From: GCA-002731945 sp036344135
GTDB taxonomy: Bacteria > Pseudomonadota > Alphaproteobacteria > MED-G09
Direction: 5' to 3'
DNA length: 64,000 nt
NCBI GenBank assembly: GCA_036344135.1
Contig: JAYYUG010000097.1
Coordinates: forward strand, 11,687 to 75,686
In this document: piece by piece, positions 1 to 9,144 of the stretch
How positions within the stretch are numbered: the first letter of the stretch is position 1
Layout: every line of letters begins with the position of its first letter
Made by a program: the position numbers and the translations under genes
The notes under the pieces: generated by a model
Seen by the model: the letters and a program-made list of their open reading frames with translations, nothing else
Databases searched by the model: none
Told to the model about the DNA's origin: nothing

Positions 1-555
1 GTTTAAGAAGGCTCGTGGACCTGAAAATGTTTCGGTTTCAACAAGAAAGTAAGCTAGCATTATATAGCTCATAATTCCTAACCCCATGTTTCCGTAAAGG
101 ACTCCATAACCACTTAAAGTGTTTCTCCTTTCATAAGCAGTAATTAATTCAGGACCAATAGCTGCTCTTGGTGTTTCATAAAAAGTAAACAATGTCCTTA
201 AAAGGATTGCTGACACTAATAATTTTATAAAAAGAGTAGATTGGGAATTGTCAGAAGGAGTTGAATAAAGATAATAAGCACATAAACCGAAAGGTATTAT
301 TGATAGATAAACAAAAGGATGTCTTCTACCCCATTTCGAACGAAAACGATCTGACCAGGCACCAACCAAAGGGTCTGAAATTGCGTCAAATACTAAAGCG
401 ATAGCAAGTGCGTAGGAAGCAAGTAAAGGCTCAAGCCCTAGAATCTGATTAAAGTAAACAAGCAGCCATGATCCAAATAAGACATTTTTAACACCGACCG
501 CTCCTGAGCCCAGCGTATAAAGATGTAGGGTGTTATTTGTAACTTTTTTATTCAT
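1..555 (-). CDS. GPH-family MFS transporter, partial (N-terminal 185 residues)
   Basis: Reading the minus strand from an ATG at 553-555 gives an open frame that runs off the left edge, so the C-terminal half is missing. The translation has hydrophobic segments and the MFS loop 2-3 signature (DPLVGAWSDRFRSKWGRRHP), typical of the glycoside-pentoside-hexuronide:cation symporter family. The start lies only 4 bp past the stop of the next upstream gene, another GPH transporter, so the two are probably co-transcribed paralogues. Family membership is clear; the substrate is not readable, and such proteins in oxygenase-rich loci need not carry sugars. Confidence 0.85.
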   Translation of the reverse strand, partial: MNKKVTNNTLHLYTLGSGAVGVKNVLFGSWLLVYFNQILGLEPLLASYALAIALVFDAISDPLVGAWSDRFRSKWGRRHPFVYLSIIPFGLCAYYLYSTPSDNSQSTLFIKLLVSAILLRTLFTFYETPRAAIGPELITAYERRNTLSGYGVLYGNMGLGIMSYIMLAYFLVETETFSGPRAFLN

Positions 556-559
556 TTAT

Positions 560-1882
560 TTAATTTTGTTTTTTTAATTGAGCCTGAATTTTTGAGTGCA
601 TCTCTTCAGTAATAGGGTATTTCCATATTATGGCTACAGCCAATAAGAAAAATATAGAAGGCAAGGTAGAAAATAAGAACTTAAGTCCAAATAACTGACT
701 TGAATTGTTGTAAACATCTGGCCCAGTATTGAAACCGATCCAAGCTAATGCAGTTAATGCAATCCATGTTCCAACAGAGCCAGTCATTTTCGAAGTGAAT
801 GACCATGAAGAGAAGAATAAACCAGATCTATTCTCTCCGCTTTTTAATGTATCAAGGTCAATAACGTCTGCTTTCATAGAATTAGGTAACGCAGCAAAAC
901 CACCTGCCGAAAATCCTGTTACTACAGTAATTGGTAACATCCACCAGAAATCTCCTTCTCCTAAAAAAAGATAGAAAGGATGTGCTAAAGCTATCATTGT
1001 AAAACTGCCAATGTAAGCTCTGTGTTTCCCTATTTTTTTTGATAACCAAACCCAAAAAGGCACAGCTGCAAAATTAGTTAGATAGAAGAAAGTAAGCATA
1101 TAAATAGCCATAGCTTCTGCTTTTAGAACATAGGTAATAAAGAACAGATATAGTGGTGTTGTTATGGAAATAGCAATTCCTCCAACCATGAAAGCCAGAA
1201 TTAATCTTTTAAAAGGAGCATTCTCTAACATTAGTTTAAAACCTTTTATGGGCGAAATAGTTGATGGAACATGTTCTTTGGATTCTGGAACATTAGCTAC
1301 GGTTAAGAAAACACAAATAGGCATAATAATTACCATAGCAATTCCAACAATATAGAGAACATTTGCGCTTCCTCCAAAACCAAAAAATAGTAAAGCTATT
1401 GCAGGTATTAATTGAGCGCTTAAGCTACCAACTACTCCCAACATGGATCGCCAGCCTGTTATTCGTGATCTTTCATTATAATCAGAGGATAATTCGGCGC
1501 CCCAAGCATAATAAGGGATTATTAACATTGTTGTCGCTATTGAAAGAAGCATCATCCATATAAAAAGATGGGTAGCGCCAGACCCTTCTGGTGGTAGAAA
1601 GAGCATAAAAATACTTATCATCATTAAAGGGGTCGCGAGTACTATCCATGGTCTTCTTCTACCCCATCTCGTATTTGTTCTATCATTTATATAACCAAAT
1701 ATTGGATCAGTGATGACATCAAAAATACGTACAAGTAGGATGATATTAGCTGCAAGAATTAAGGGAACACCCATCTCGCCGGTATAGAATTTAGGAATAA
1801 AAACTAAAATTGGGAACAAAGCAATATTAATAGGCATTTCTGTTAAGCCGTAATAGAATAAGGTTGATCTTTTAAGTTTCAA
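560..1882 (-). CDS. GPH-family MFS transporter
   Basis: 440 residues with about 12 hydrophobic segments, the usual size for the melibiose-carrier-like GPH family of inner-membrane cation symporters. The loop 2-3 motif is visible near residues 60-80 (TDPIFGYINDRTNTRWGRRR). It is the first gene of a two-gene minus-strand unit with the partial paralogue at 1-555 (4-bp gap). It is divergent from the amidohydrolase at 1967, with an 84-bp shared upstream region. The substrate is unknown; context suggests a small organic compound handled by the neighbouring hydrolase and oxygenases, which is inference. Confidence 0.85.
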   Translation of the reverse strand: MKLKRSTLFYYGLTEMPINIALFPILVFIPKFYTGEMGVPLILAANIILLVRIFDVITDPIFGYINDRTNTRWGRRRPWIVLATPLMMISIFMLFLPPEGSGATHLFIWMMLLSIATTMLIIPYYAWGAELSSDYNERSRITGWRSMLGVVGSLSAQLIPAIALLFFGFGGSANVLYIVGIAMVIIMPICVFLTVANVPESKEHVPSTISPIKGFKLMLENAPFKRLILAFMVGGIAISITTPLYLFFITYVLKAEAMAIYMLTFFYLTNFAAVPFWVWLSKKIGKHRAYIGSFTMIALAHPFYLFLGEGDFWWMLPITVVTGFSAGGFAALPNSMKADVIDLDTLKSGENRSGLFFSSWSFTSKMTGSVGTWIALTALAWIGFNTGPDVYNNSSQLFGLKFLFSTLPSIFFLLAVAIIWKYPITEEMHSKIQAQLKKQN

Positions 1883-1966
1883 TTTTAGTACTCTCTAGAA
1901 TACAGACTACATTTTATTTTCTAAATTGGTAGATCAAATACAAATACTAATTAATGGAGTTAGAAT

Positions 1967-3001
1967 TTGAATCTAGATAATAAAGAAAAAAATAATAAAT
2001 GGCTAAATCAAGTTGTGGAACCAATTCTCGAACCTGATTTACCCATAATAGATCCCCATCATCATCTTTGGCCAGCACCATGGGGGAGAAGTAAAATACC
2101 CGTAGAATCTTATTATCTTTTAGAAGATCTTTGGAATGATACCCAAAGTGGACACAATATTGTCAAAACAGTTTTTGTTGAATGCGGCCAGGGTTATTAT
2201 CTAGAAGGTCCAGAATCCTTGAGACCTGTTGGGGAAACTGATTTTGTTCTTGGTATAGCTAAAGAAGCTCGGCAAGATACTTCGAAAGCTCAAATTGCTG
2301 GAATAGTAGGTCATGCTGACCTGATGCTTGGAAAATCAGTAAAGGAAGTACTCGAAGCACATCGAGAAAAAGGTGGGGGTCTTTTTAAAGGTATTCGTCA
2401 TGCAGCAGGATGGGATCAAAACGAAGAAATAAGAAACTCTCACTCTAGACCTATAAGACACATATATCTTGATGATGACTTTCAAAAAGGTATAGAACAA
2501 TTAGAGAGTTTAGATATGAGTTTCGATGCTTGGCATTATCATCACCAAATCAAAGAATTAACTCTATTAGCCAAAACATTCCCAAATTTAATTATAATTC
2601 ATAATCACTTTGGAGGTCCCTTAGGAATTGGTCCATACGAAGGAAATAGAGAAAAGATATTTAGTCAGTGGAAGGAGGATATCTTTGAATTATCTGGTTG
2701 CAAAAATGTTGTTTCTAAGCTTGGAGGTATGGCGATGCCAATTAACGGGTGGGATTGGCACAAAACAACTAAACCCGCCACATCAAACGAGTTAGTGCTT
2801 GCTCAAAAAGAATATTATTTACATGTGATAGACTCATTTGGATCGGAAAGATGTCTATTTGAAAGTAATTTTCCAGTAGACAAACAATCGATATCCTATC
2901 CGGTTCTTTGGAATGCCTTTAAGAAGCTGACTTCCAATTTTAGTGAGAAAGACAAAAATCAACTCTTTTATGAAACAGCGGCTAGAGTTTATAAAATATA
3001 A
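1967..3001 (+). CDS. amidohydrolase family 2 (metal-dependent TIM-barrel hydrolase)
   Basis: 344 residues. The N-terminal DPHHHLW motif (around residues 29-35) is the HxH metal-binding start of the amidohydrolase-2 barrel; IIHNHFGGPLG and ESNFPVDK further on match the later barrel strands that carry metal or catalytic residues. Family members hydrolyse lactones or decarboxylate aromatic acids in the cytoplasm. The start is a TTG: the nearby ATG at 1953 is out of frame and hits a stop, while GGAG at 1956-1959 sits 7 nt ahead of the TTG. Convergent with the double-cupin gene (10-bp gap). The exact reaction is not determinable. Confidence 0.85.
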   Translation: MNLDNKEKNNKWLNQVVEPILEPDLPIIDPHHHLWPAPWGRSKIPVESYYLLEDLWNDTQSGHNIVKTVFVECGQGYYLEGPESLRPVGETDFVLGIAKEARQDTSKAQIAGIVGHADLMLGKSVKEVLEAHREKGGGLFKGIRHAAGWDQNEEIRNSHSRPIRHIYLDDDFQKGIEQLESLDMSFDAWHYHHQIKELTLLAKTFPNLIIIHNHFGGPLGIGPYEGNREKIFSQWKEDIFELSGCKNVVSKLGGMAMPINGWDWHKTTKPATSNELVLAQKEYYLHVIDSFGSERCLFESNFPVDKQSISYPVLWNAFKKLTSNFSEKDKNQLFYETAARVYKI

Positions 3002-3011
3002 TAGTTTAAGA

Positions 3012-4094
3012 TTAACCTGCAGACTTTAAAGGAGCCCATGCAAGCAATGTTTTGTCATTTGATTTTGAGTTTGGAACAAGCTTACATCCGCCCTCTTCAG
3101 CCATAGCCTTATAATCTAACCAAGATACTACCGCTTCAACTGGAGTGCCTGGTCCAGAATCAAAAACTAATGGGCCGTAAATATTAGCAGTATAGATCAA
3201 ATCCTCGTCAGTAACCCTTTGCGTTGCATCGTGCCTAGCTCCAGCAGGCTCATAGAACCATATGCCTGGTCCATAACCTTCAGCAGGTCCTGCGCGAACA
3301 CCTAAAGCTCCACTCAATACCAAGAAATCACTTGCACCAATATGTGTATGCGGAAGGGCAACACCGTTATGTCGAACAATCATTGAAACAAAACCTGTTT
3401 CTTCGCTAACACGCAAAAGCTTGAGACCTACATCTGGCATTGTAGGCATTGTAAACCATGGTACATCTCTTGTATCAACAAAATGAGGATGAGAAATTTC
3501 TGAAGACAAGACCGAGCCTGCGTCCGAATCCACTAATGTAGCTGCATTTGATGACGCAATAGCAAGAGGTTCTCCTGGACCATTATAAGTTTGAGATCCT
3601 CTCTCCCAACATTCTGATGATGAATTAGGAACAAGCGAAATATTTTTCTTTTTAGCGAGGCTCATTAAATCAGTTCCTGTTAAAATCGATTTTAAAGAAC
3701 CATCTTCTTTTAAAAAGGCTACCGCACTATAAAAATTCGCTAATACCTCTGCTTCTTCATGAGCAGTAATTGAATTCACTTTAGAATTAGCCGAAATGAA
3801 ACCCCAAGTACCAGGCGCTAAGATACTTTCTTTGTCTTCTTCAGTATAGCCAAGTTGGCCTGATAAGACGAGAAGATCCATACCACCTAAATATATTGAG
3901 CTCGGAAATGAAGATCCTTTGTCTAATTTAAAAATCATAGAAAACATTCCACTTTCAGGACTTACCCTAATTGGCTTAACAGATAGGCCCGGTACATCTT
4001 CAATAGGTATCCAAGGTAATTTATTTGTATCAATGGATCCTTCAGCGCCATTTGGATTGTGATCAGGATTAAATTGTTCCGTGCTTTCACTCAT
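3012..4094 (-). CDS. double-cupin protein (ChrR-like / dihydroxyacetophenone-dioxygenase-like)
   Basis: About 360 residues made of two homologous halves, each ending in a similar LVPNS segment. The C-terminal half keeps the cupin metal motif (LPHTHIGASDFLVLSG) and a later ARHDA histidine. The N-terminal half has the same fold signature but the histidines are replaced (FPSSIYLGGMDLLVLSG), so it probably binds no metal. The ChrR-like cupins include 2,4'-dihydroxyacetophenone dioxygenase, an Fe enzyme, but function here is inferred. I start at 4094 rather than the ATG at 4106: GGGGGA lies five bases before the inner ATG, and the outer ATG would overlap this site. Confidence 0.7.
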   Translation of the reverse strand: MSESTEQFNPDHNPNGAEGSIDTNKLPWIPIEDVPGLSVKPIRVSPESGMFSMIFKLDKGSSFPSSIYLGGMDLLVLSGQLGYTEEDKESILAPGTWGFISANSKVNSITAHEEAEVLANFYSAVAFLKEDGSLKSILTGTDLMSLAKKKNISLVPNSSSECWERGSQTYNGPGEPLAIASSNAATLVDSDAGSVLSSEISHPHFVDTRDVPWFTMPTMPDVGLKLLRVSEETGFVSMIVRHNGVALPHTHIGASDFLVLSGALGVRAGPAEGYGPGIWFYEPAGARHDATQRVTDEDLIYTANIYGPLVFDSGPGTPVEAVVSWLDYKAMAEEGGCKLVPNSKSNDKTLLAWAPLKSAG

Positions 4095-4225
4095 GTTGTC
4101 CCCCATAAATATAATTTTTAAATTATATTAACTATTCCCATGTGTCAAAGTTAGGTTACTGAAAATTCAGGAAATTTATTGAAATTTTATCTTTATGTTA
4201 AGATCAAAATAAATTCAGATTTCTT

Positions 4226-4663
4226 TTAAATTGAGTAATCTTGAAGCATTTTTTTTAGTTCGATAGTATGTTGTTCTTCTTGACCTATCATCGTTCTGGC
4301 ATATTCTTCTAAATAAACAGAGGCGTTTTCTACCAAATCAAGAAGGCTTTTGTAGAGATTTAAAGCGTGCACTTCGTGTTCTAAACTTTCTTCAAGAATG
4401 TCTTTAATAGAATGTTTGTTGCTTTCTTCTATTGGAGTTATTTTTTGGCTAGGATGACCATCTAATCCAGTAAGAAGCTCTCCGGCCTGTTGAGCATGTA
4501 AAAGTGATTCATTTGCCTGACCTTGAAGAAAGGCAACAATTGGAATCCTATGAGGACCTGTAACCATAAGGGAGGAATGAGTATAACGAACTACACCCGC
4601 TAACTCATATTCCATTATAGAATTCAGAATCTCACATATCTGTTTTTCATCAATTTGCTTCAT
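4226..4663 (-). CDS. ferritin-like / bacterioferritin-type protein
   Basis: 145 residues, predicted all-helical, with the spaced carboxylate-histidine pattern of the ferritin-like di-iron fold: EYELAGVVRYTH near residue 20, a helix ending HAQQAGE, LEHEVHALN near 90, and EEQHTIE near 130. Bacterioferritin-type proteins store iron or oxidise Fe(II) in the cytoplasm; shorter relatives can be di-iron oxidases. It lies between the double-cupin gene and the P450 gene on the same strand, among many iron enzymes. The haem-binding methionine of true bacterioferritin cannot be assigned with certainty, so I leave the subclass open. Confidence 0.75.
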   Translation of the reverse strand: MKQIDEKQICEILNSIMEYELAGVVRYTHSSLMVTGPHRIPIVAFLQGQANESLLHAQQAGELLTGLDGHPSQKITPIEESNKHSIKDILEESLEHEVHALNLYKSLLDLVENASVYLEEYARTMIGQEEQHTIELKKMLQDYSI

Positions 4664-4772
4664 AAATAAGCTCCAAAAATAGATATAATATTGCCTATTT
4701 ACATTAAAAAATTTATAAAATCATTTCTTTTCTGTGCTACTGCATATCAGTCGCAAAAAAAAATAAGTCTAT

Positions 4773-5936
4773 TTATTTATGGGATACAGGGAGTTTCGAT
4801 CTTCCCCAAAACAGAAAAGGTCCTACACGTTCGCCATCATCCACTAGTCTTAAATTTGGAAATCTTCTACGTAAGGCATTAAGAGCAATCCTTGCCTCCA
4901 TTTTGGCCAACTCTTTTCCAAGACAAACGTGAATTCCTACACTAAAAGATAAAACCTTTTTGCCATCTCTACTTACATCAAAAACGTTCGGATTGTTAAA
5001 AACTTCTGGATCCCGATTCGCCGCACCATAATGCATCATAATTTTAGTGTTTTTCGGAATTATTGAGCCTTCAATATCAACATCTTTTGATGTGGTTTTA
5101 AACAAACCCAGGATTGGTGGATCAAAACGTAAGCTTTCGCTGATCGCATCTTCAATATTAATTTTATCTTCAATAAAATCATTCCAAAGATTATCAATAG
5201 ATAATAATCGCCAAACAAGATTGGAAATTAAAGATGTGGTTGTTTCGTTTCCTGCAACAAAAATTTGTCTCGTCAATTTAACAGCCTCATCTTTAGACAA
5301 ATGTTTTGAATCTATTTTTGCATGAGCAATTCTTGATAACAAAGATTCTTCTTCTTTTTCATTTCTTTTCAGGAGCATCAAATCTAATAAATATTTATCC
5401 ATACACTGTAATTCTTCCTCAAAGTCATTCGGGTTATCACTGCACATCTGTGCTATTGAAGCGTCTGCCCATTTCTTAAATTTATTAATATCGTCGGTCG
5501 GAATTCCTAAAATTTCACAAATAATAATGACCGGAAGAGGAAAAGAAAGATCGTCATGCAAATCCCAGACTTCCTTATTTTCAACTTTATTAAGCAGCTC
5601 ATCGGCTATATCTTCAAGTCTCGTTTTCAAATTTTTGATCGAACCCATAAGAAAGTCCGGCTGAACAATTCTCCTGATATATGTGTGATGAACTCCGTCC
5701 GATAAAATCCCGTTCGATTCTACAAAATTAGGACCATTACCAAAACCTTCAATAAAGGTTTCGGGATCCCTCAGAGCTGAACTGACGTCGTTATGGCGCG
5801 AAAGGATGTAGAATGGAGGATTGAAAAGATCGTAATAATAGGTGCGATCTCCCCTTAAAAGTTTTTCCGCAGAGATGGATGGATCAGCAAGTTCTTCTGG
5901 ACTCATTAAATCAATTGTATTATTCGTCTCGCTCAT
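4773..5936 (-). CDS. cytochrome P450
   Basis: 387 residues, the normal size for a soluble bacterial P450. The I-helix oxygen-binding motif (AGNETTTSL), the K-helix ExxR (ESLRFDPP) and the haem-thiolate loop (FSVGIHVCLGKELAKMEAR, axial Cys near residue 345) are intact, so it should be an active monooxygenase. It needs electrons from a ferredoxin and a reductase, neither of which is adjacent; the only ferredoxin in the window is at 14533. The start ATG at 5936 faces the divergent SnoaL-like gene at 6071. CYP family and substrate cannot be assigned by eye. Confidence 0.93.
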   Translation of the reverse strand: MSETNNTIDLMSPEELADPSISAEKLLRGDRTYYYDLFNPPFYILSRHNDVSSALRDPETFIEGFGNGPNFVESNGILSDGVHHTYIRRIVQPDFLMGSIKNLKTRLEDIADELLNKVENKEVWDLHDDLSFPLPVIIICEILGIPTDDINKFKKWADASIAQMCSDNPNDFEEELQCMDKYLLDLMLLKRNEKEEESLLSRIAHAKIDSKHLSKDEAVKLTRQIFVAGNETTTSLISNLVWRLLSIDNLWNDFIEDKINIEDAISESLRFDPPILGLFKTTSKDVDIEGSIIPKNTKIMMHYGAANRDPEVFNNPNVFDVSRDGKKVLSFSVGIHVCLGKELAKMEARIALNALRRRFPNLRLVDDGERVGPFLFWGRSKLPVSHK

Positions 5937-5982
5937 ATCGCTAAACCAGAATTTGATTCATAAAAAAAATATTTTTCGTCAC

Positions 5983-6011
5983 TTGATAGATTCTCCTTTG
6001 TGAACTTTAAT
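5983..6011 (+). promoter_or_regulatory. sigma70-type promoter for the SnoaL-like gene
   Basis: TTGATA at 5983-5988 and TTTAAT at 6006-6011 are each one base off the sigma70 consensus hexamers and are separated by exactly 17 bp. The start codon of the downstream gene is 60 bp away with a ribosome site at 6061-6065. It sits in the 134-bp space shared with the divergent P450 gene. Confidence 0.55.
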
Positions 6012-6070
6012 ACAAATGGTTATTCAAGAATTGTCAATCCCTCAAGAAAAAACTTATATAGGAGAAAAGA

Positions 6071-6490
6071 ATGACTTTTAAAGGGCCGGTTGAAGATAGA
6101 CTAGCTATACATGAGCTGGTTATGAGTTATGGTGATGCGGTAACTAGAAAAGACGCAAAAGATTGGGGTAAAACTTGGGCAGAAGACGCAATATGGAGAA
6201 TTCCACATTTTCCACTCTTAGAAAAAGTTAAGGGACGCGAAGAGATAGTAAGGCTATGGTCTCAAGTAATGGAAGATTACAAATATATTGTCTTTACGGC
6301 AGTTTTGGGATCGCTATCAATTGAAAACGATACCGCTAAAGGGGTTACATACACCACCGAAACGGGTATGGATATTAAGGATAATAAATTACGAACACAT
6401 GGCCAATACGAAGATGAATTTATAAAAAAGGATGGGAATTGGTACTTCTTAAAGAGAACTTTCTCTATCCTTCATCAGGATCGATTATAA
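6071..6490 (+). CDS. SnoaL-like / NTF2-fold protein
   Basis: 139 residues with the SnoaL-like pattern: RLAIHELVMSYGDAVTRKD, then WGKTWAEDAIWRIP, and a C-terminal beta sheet ending in WYFLKRTFSILH. These small cone-shaped proteins include ketosteroid isomerase, polyketide cyclases, and many of unknown function. GGAGA at 6061-6065 fixes the start. It is a single-gene unit: its own promoter lies at 5983-6011 and a strong terminator follows 6 bp after the stop. One of five clear SnoaL-like proteins here (plus one looser relative); no catalytic claim is possible. Confidence 0.75.
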   Translation: MTFKGPVEDRLAIHELVMSYGDAVTRKDAKDWGKTWAEDAIWRIPHFPLLEKVKGREEIVRLWSQVMEDYKYIVFTAVLGSLSIENDTAKGVTYTTETGMDIKDNKLRTHGQYEDEFIKKDGNWYFLKRTFSILHQDRL

Positions 6491-6496
6491 AAAAAA

Positions 6497-6535
6497 GACC
6501 TTGATTCCAATAAAAGGAAGCAAGGTCAATTTTTT
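6497..6535. terminator. bidirectional rho-independent terminator
   Basis: A 12-bp stem with one mismatch pairs 6497-6508 with 6516-6527 around a 7-nt loop. It is followed by a T-run (6530-6535) on the plus strand and preceded by an A-run (6489-6496), which becomes the U-run on the minus strand. It lies between the convergent SnoaL and TonB-receptor genes and can serve both. Confidence 0.85.
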
Positions 6536-6543
6536 CATTCAAT

Positions 6544-9012
6544 TTATCTTTGGTAAGACAACTCAAGCATCATAGTTCTTCCGGGTTTCATATAGGAATA
6601 TCTATCAGCTTGGAAGCCGTAAATACTTCCGGCGTTACCACCTGTAGATGGAGTATCTGATGCATAGGTTTGGATATACTCGTCATTAAGATTTTTTCCA
6701 ATAAGACTGAGCTTCCATCCTTGATCCGGAGAGCTAACACTAACGGCAGCATCAAAAACATGATATGAACCTTGTATTGCATTGGGTATGGTATCTCTCA
6801 ATACATAATCATCAGAGAATTTCACATTTCCGTTAAGACCCAATTCCAGTTCACCCCCAATATCGGTAATATAATTGAAACCAAGGTTGTAACGCAAATC
6901 TGGAGACATAGCTTTATCACTTCCATTAAGACTTTGTTCCCATAAACCTCCGACTTGTGTCGTACATCCTTCTGAAGGTTTTTGACCGCCATAACAAGGA
7001 CCGCTAAATTTTACATAGTTGGCATCATTATAACCTAATGCTCCGGTCAATCTAAGACCTTCCACAGAAGGCGGTAAGTAAGTAAGTTGTATTTCAAATC
7101 CTTCAGATTCAGTTTCCTCTGCATTCAAGGTTCTGTAGGCAAAAGTAGCAGAATTAAAGAAGTTTAATTGAAGATCTTCATACTCGTATTTATAGATATC
7201 AAACTCAACATTAAGAGCTCCATCTAAGAGAATAGCTTTAACTCCCGCTTCTACACCTTTTACCGTTTCAGGATCATAAGTGATGTCAGCAATCGGATCA
7301 GCATTTAATGTGCTATCAATAGAACCGTTATCAAATCCAGCTGACTTCCAGCCTTCTTTGTAAGCAACGAAATAAGTAACGTTTTCAGACGGTTGATAAC
7401 GAAGAGTTAGCTCAGGAACCAATTCATCAAGTTTTGTTTTCGAAGCTAATACTCTGCCTTCAACAAATAAGAATCCAAACATTGGATTAACATAAGGTTG
7501 AGTAAAATAAGAATCCTTTTCTTCCTCAATATAACGCGCACCGACAGTTATTTGGGTTGTGTCAGACATATCCCAAATCAATTCACCATAAACAGAAATG
7601 GTTTTTCCATCTGTTTCAGATACCTTATCGTAAGCCACAAAACGATTTGACGGATCAGCTAAAGAATTTTCAGCTCCAGCAAAAATTACCTCTTGAATGA
7701 AGTATCTTTCAGTGTTGGCATAATACGCTCCTAATGCCCAGTTGAAGTTTCCTTCGTTCTTTGAAATAACTTTTGATTCTATAGAAAAATTCTCGAAATC
7801 ATTACCTTCACCAGCAAAACATCCAACACTTGCTCCACCATCACAATCAATTACCCAACCAACATTTTGTTCGTGATGGTTCACAATTGTTTGAATAAAA
7901 ACTTCATCCAAATCCACATTTAAATGCGCGGTAATAATTTTGGACTCGTAATTTTCTCCCAAATCTCCACCCAATTGACCTGTAAGTGGTAATGCAGCAG
8001 CAGGAGTCGTTGGAATAGGATTAGCGCCGCTTCGTCGGTCTTTATTACATTCACCACCGCCCACATTCTCAATCGGCATTAAAAAACCAGGATTGTCTGG
8101 ATTTGCCGTGTTTACGTGAGGTTTTCCACCTAAAGTGGTGCAATCATACCATTCACTAACACCCATGTTTGCATAAGTATTATCTGCAAAAGAGGCTTTT
8201 AATTTAAAAAATACATTTTCAGAAAAATTTCCCGCAAGTGTCAAACGACCAGCGCTAAGTTCTGATTGGGGTGAATGGCTGGAAACAGGTCCTCTAGTCT
8301 CATGAACTGTTGGGGCAAATCCTTGAGATACATCAACCGTTGTATAGGTTGTTGGTCCTGCAGTATTTTCTAACCATCCTTTATCCATCTCGGAATTAAA
8401 CAACGCAAGTCGTATTCCCCAATTATCACTTAGTGGAGAAGAAACCATAAATTCTGCAGTGTTTGTCTCATATTCAAACTCATTAGCCACCTTAAATCCC
8501 CATTCAAGTTCGTCTCCAGGATCATTAGTTGTAATTACAACCGCGCCTGATGTAGCATTTTTACCGAAATAAAGCGCTTGGGGACCCTTAAGGATAGCAA
8601 CTTGGCTTACATCAAATAAACCTTCATTGATAACTCTTCCTTGTGGAAAGTAAACACCATCAATCATGACAGCTGTTGATTGTTCAATACCTAAACTACC
8701 TGGACTGGATGCAATACCACGAATGGCAATCTGAACACCACTACCACTGCTCAACCTATTGATCTCAAGAGAAGCGGAGCTATTAGCAATATCGTCCAAA
8801 GTTTGGAATCCGTACGTATCCATTTCTTCCTCGCTTATAGCTGTAATTGCTACAGGAATATCTCTCACTGATTCATCGCGTGCTCTCGCTGTAACAACAA
8901 TCTCTTCTATGTATCTTGAAAGATTACTAGATGAAGAATTATCCTGTGCCTGAGTATAAGAAAAACTAAAAATTAAAGAAAAAACAAAAAATAACGAAGG
9001 AACAAATCTCAT
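6544..9012 (-). CDS. TonB-dependent outer-membrane receptor
   Basis: 822 residues. An N-terminal signal peptide (FVPSLFFVFSLIFSFSY, cleavage after AQA) is followed by a TonB box (IEEIVVTAR) and the plug domain (VPVAITAIS-like start, then IAIRGI). The C-terminus is a long beta-barrel whose last strand ends LELSYQR. It imports a large or scarce ligand across the outer membrane using TonB energy. The start is the ATG at 9012 with GGGAG six bases upstream; the GTG just before it has no better signal. It is divergent from a Rieske oxygenase at 9145, suggesting the receptor delivers that enzyme's substrate, which is inference. An orphan TonB C-terminal domain is at 50334. Confidence 0.93.
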   Translation of the reverse strand: MRFVPSLFFVFSLIFSFSYTQAQDNSSSSNLSRYIEEIVVTARARDESVRDIPVAITAISEEEMDTYGFQTLDDIANSSASLEINRLSSGSGVQIAIRGIASSPGSLGIEQSTAVMIDGVYFPQGRVINEGLFDVSQVAILKGPQALYFGKNATSGAVVITTNDPGDELEWGFKVANEFEYETNTAEFMVSSPLSDNWGIRLALFNSEMDKGWLENTAGPTTYTTVDVSQGFAPTVHETRGPVSSHSPQSELSAGRLTLAGNFSENVFFKLKASFADNTYANMGVSEWYDCTTLGGKPHVNTANPDNPGFLMPIENVGGGECNKDRRSGANPIPTTPAAALPLTGQLGGDLGENYESKIITAHLNVDLDEVFIQTIVNHHEQNVGWVIDCDGGASVGCFAGEGNDFENFSIESKVISKNEGNFNWALGAYYANTERYFIQEVIFAGAENSLADPSNRFVAYDKVSETDGKTISVYGELIWDMSDTTQITVGARYIEEEKDSYFTQPYVNPMFGFLFVEGRVLASKTKLDELVPELTLRYQPSENVTYFVAYKEGWKSAGFDNGSIDSTLNADPIADITYDPETVKGVEAGVKAILLDGALNVEFDIYKYEYEDLQLNFFNSATFAYRTLNAEETESEGFEIQLTYLPPSVEGLRLTGALGYNDANYVKFSGPCYGGQKPSEGCTTQVGGLWEQSLNGSDKAMSPDLRYNLGFNYITDIGGELELGLNGNVKFSDDYVLRDTIPNAIQGSYHVFDAAVSVSSPDQGWKLSLIGKNLNDEYIQTYASDTPSTGGNAGSIYGFQADRYSYMKPGRTMMLELSYQR

Positions 9013-9077
9013 CACATTCTCCCAAAAAAAGGTTATCTTTTAGAAGTTTACTGCTTTAATCTCATTTGTAAATCTTA

Positions 9078-9115
9078 ATTGCATATTTAATTATTTATAT
9101 ACCAAATAATGCAAT
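9078..9115. promoter_or_regulatory. inverted repeat, possible operator
   Basis: ATTGCAT at 9078-9084 and ATGCAAT at 9109-9115 form a perfect 7-bp inverted repeat with a 24-bp AT-rich centre. It lies in the 132-bp region between the divergently transcribed TonB receptor and Rieske genes. Position and symmetry fit a regulator site, but seven-base repeats arise by chance in AT-rich DNA. Confidence 0.25.
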
Positions 9116-9144
9116 GCTATTAATATGGGGTTGGAGGGAATTAA

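Noticed and set aside
4095..4106. Outer ATG of the double-cupin gene
   Set aside because: The GGGGGA ribosome site falls between the two ATGs and fits only the inner one.
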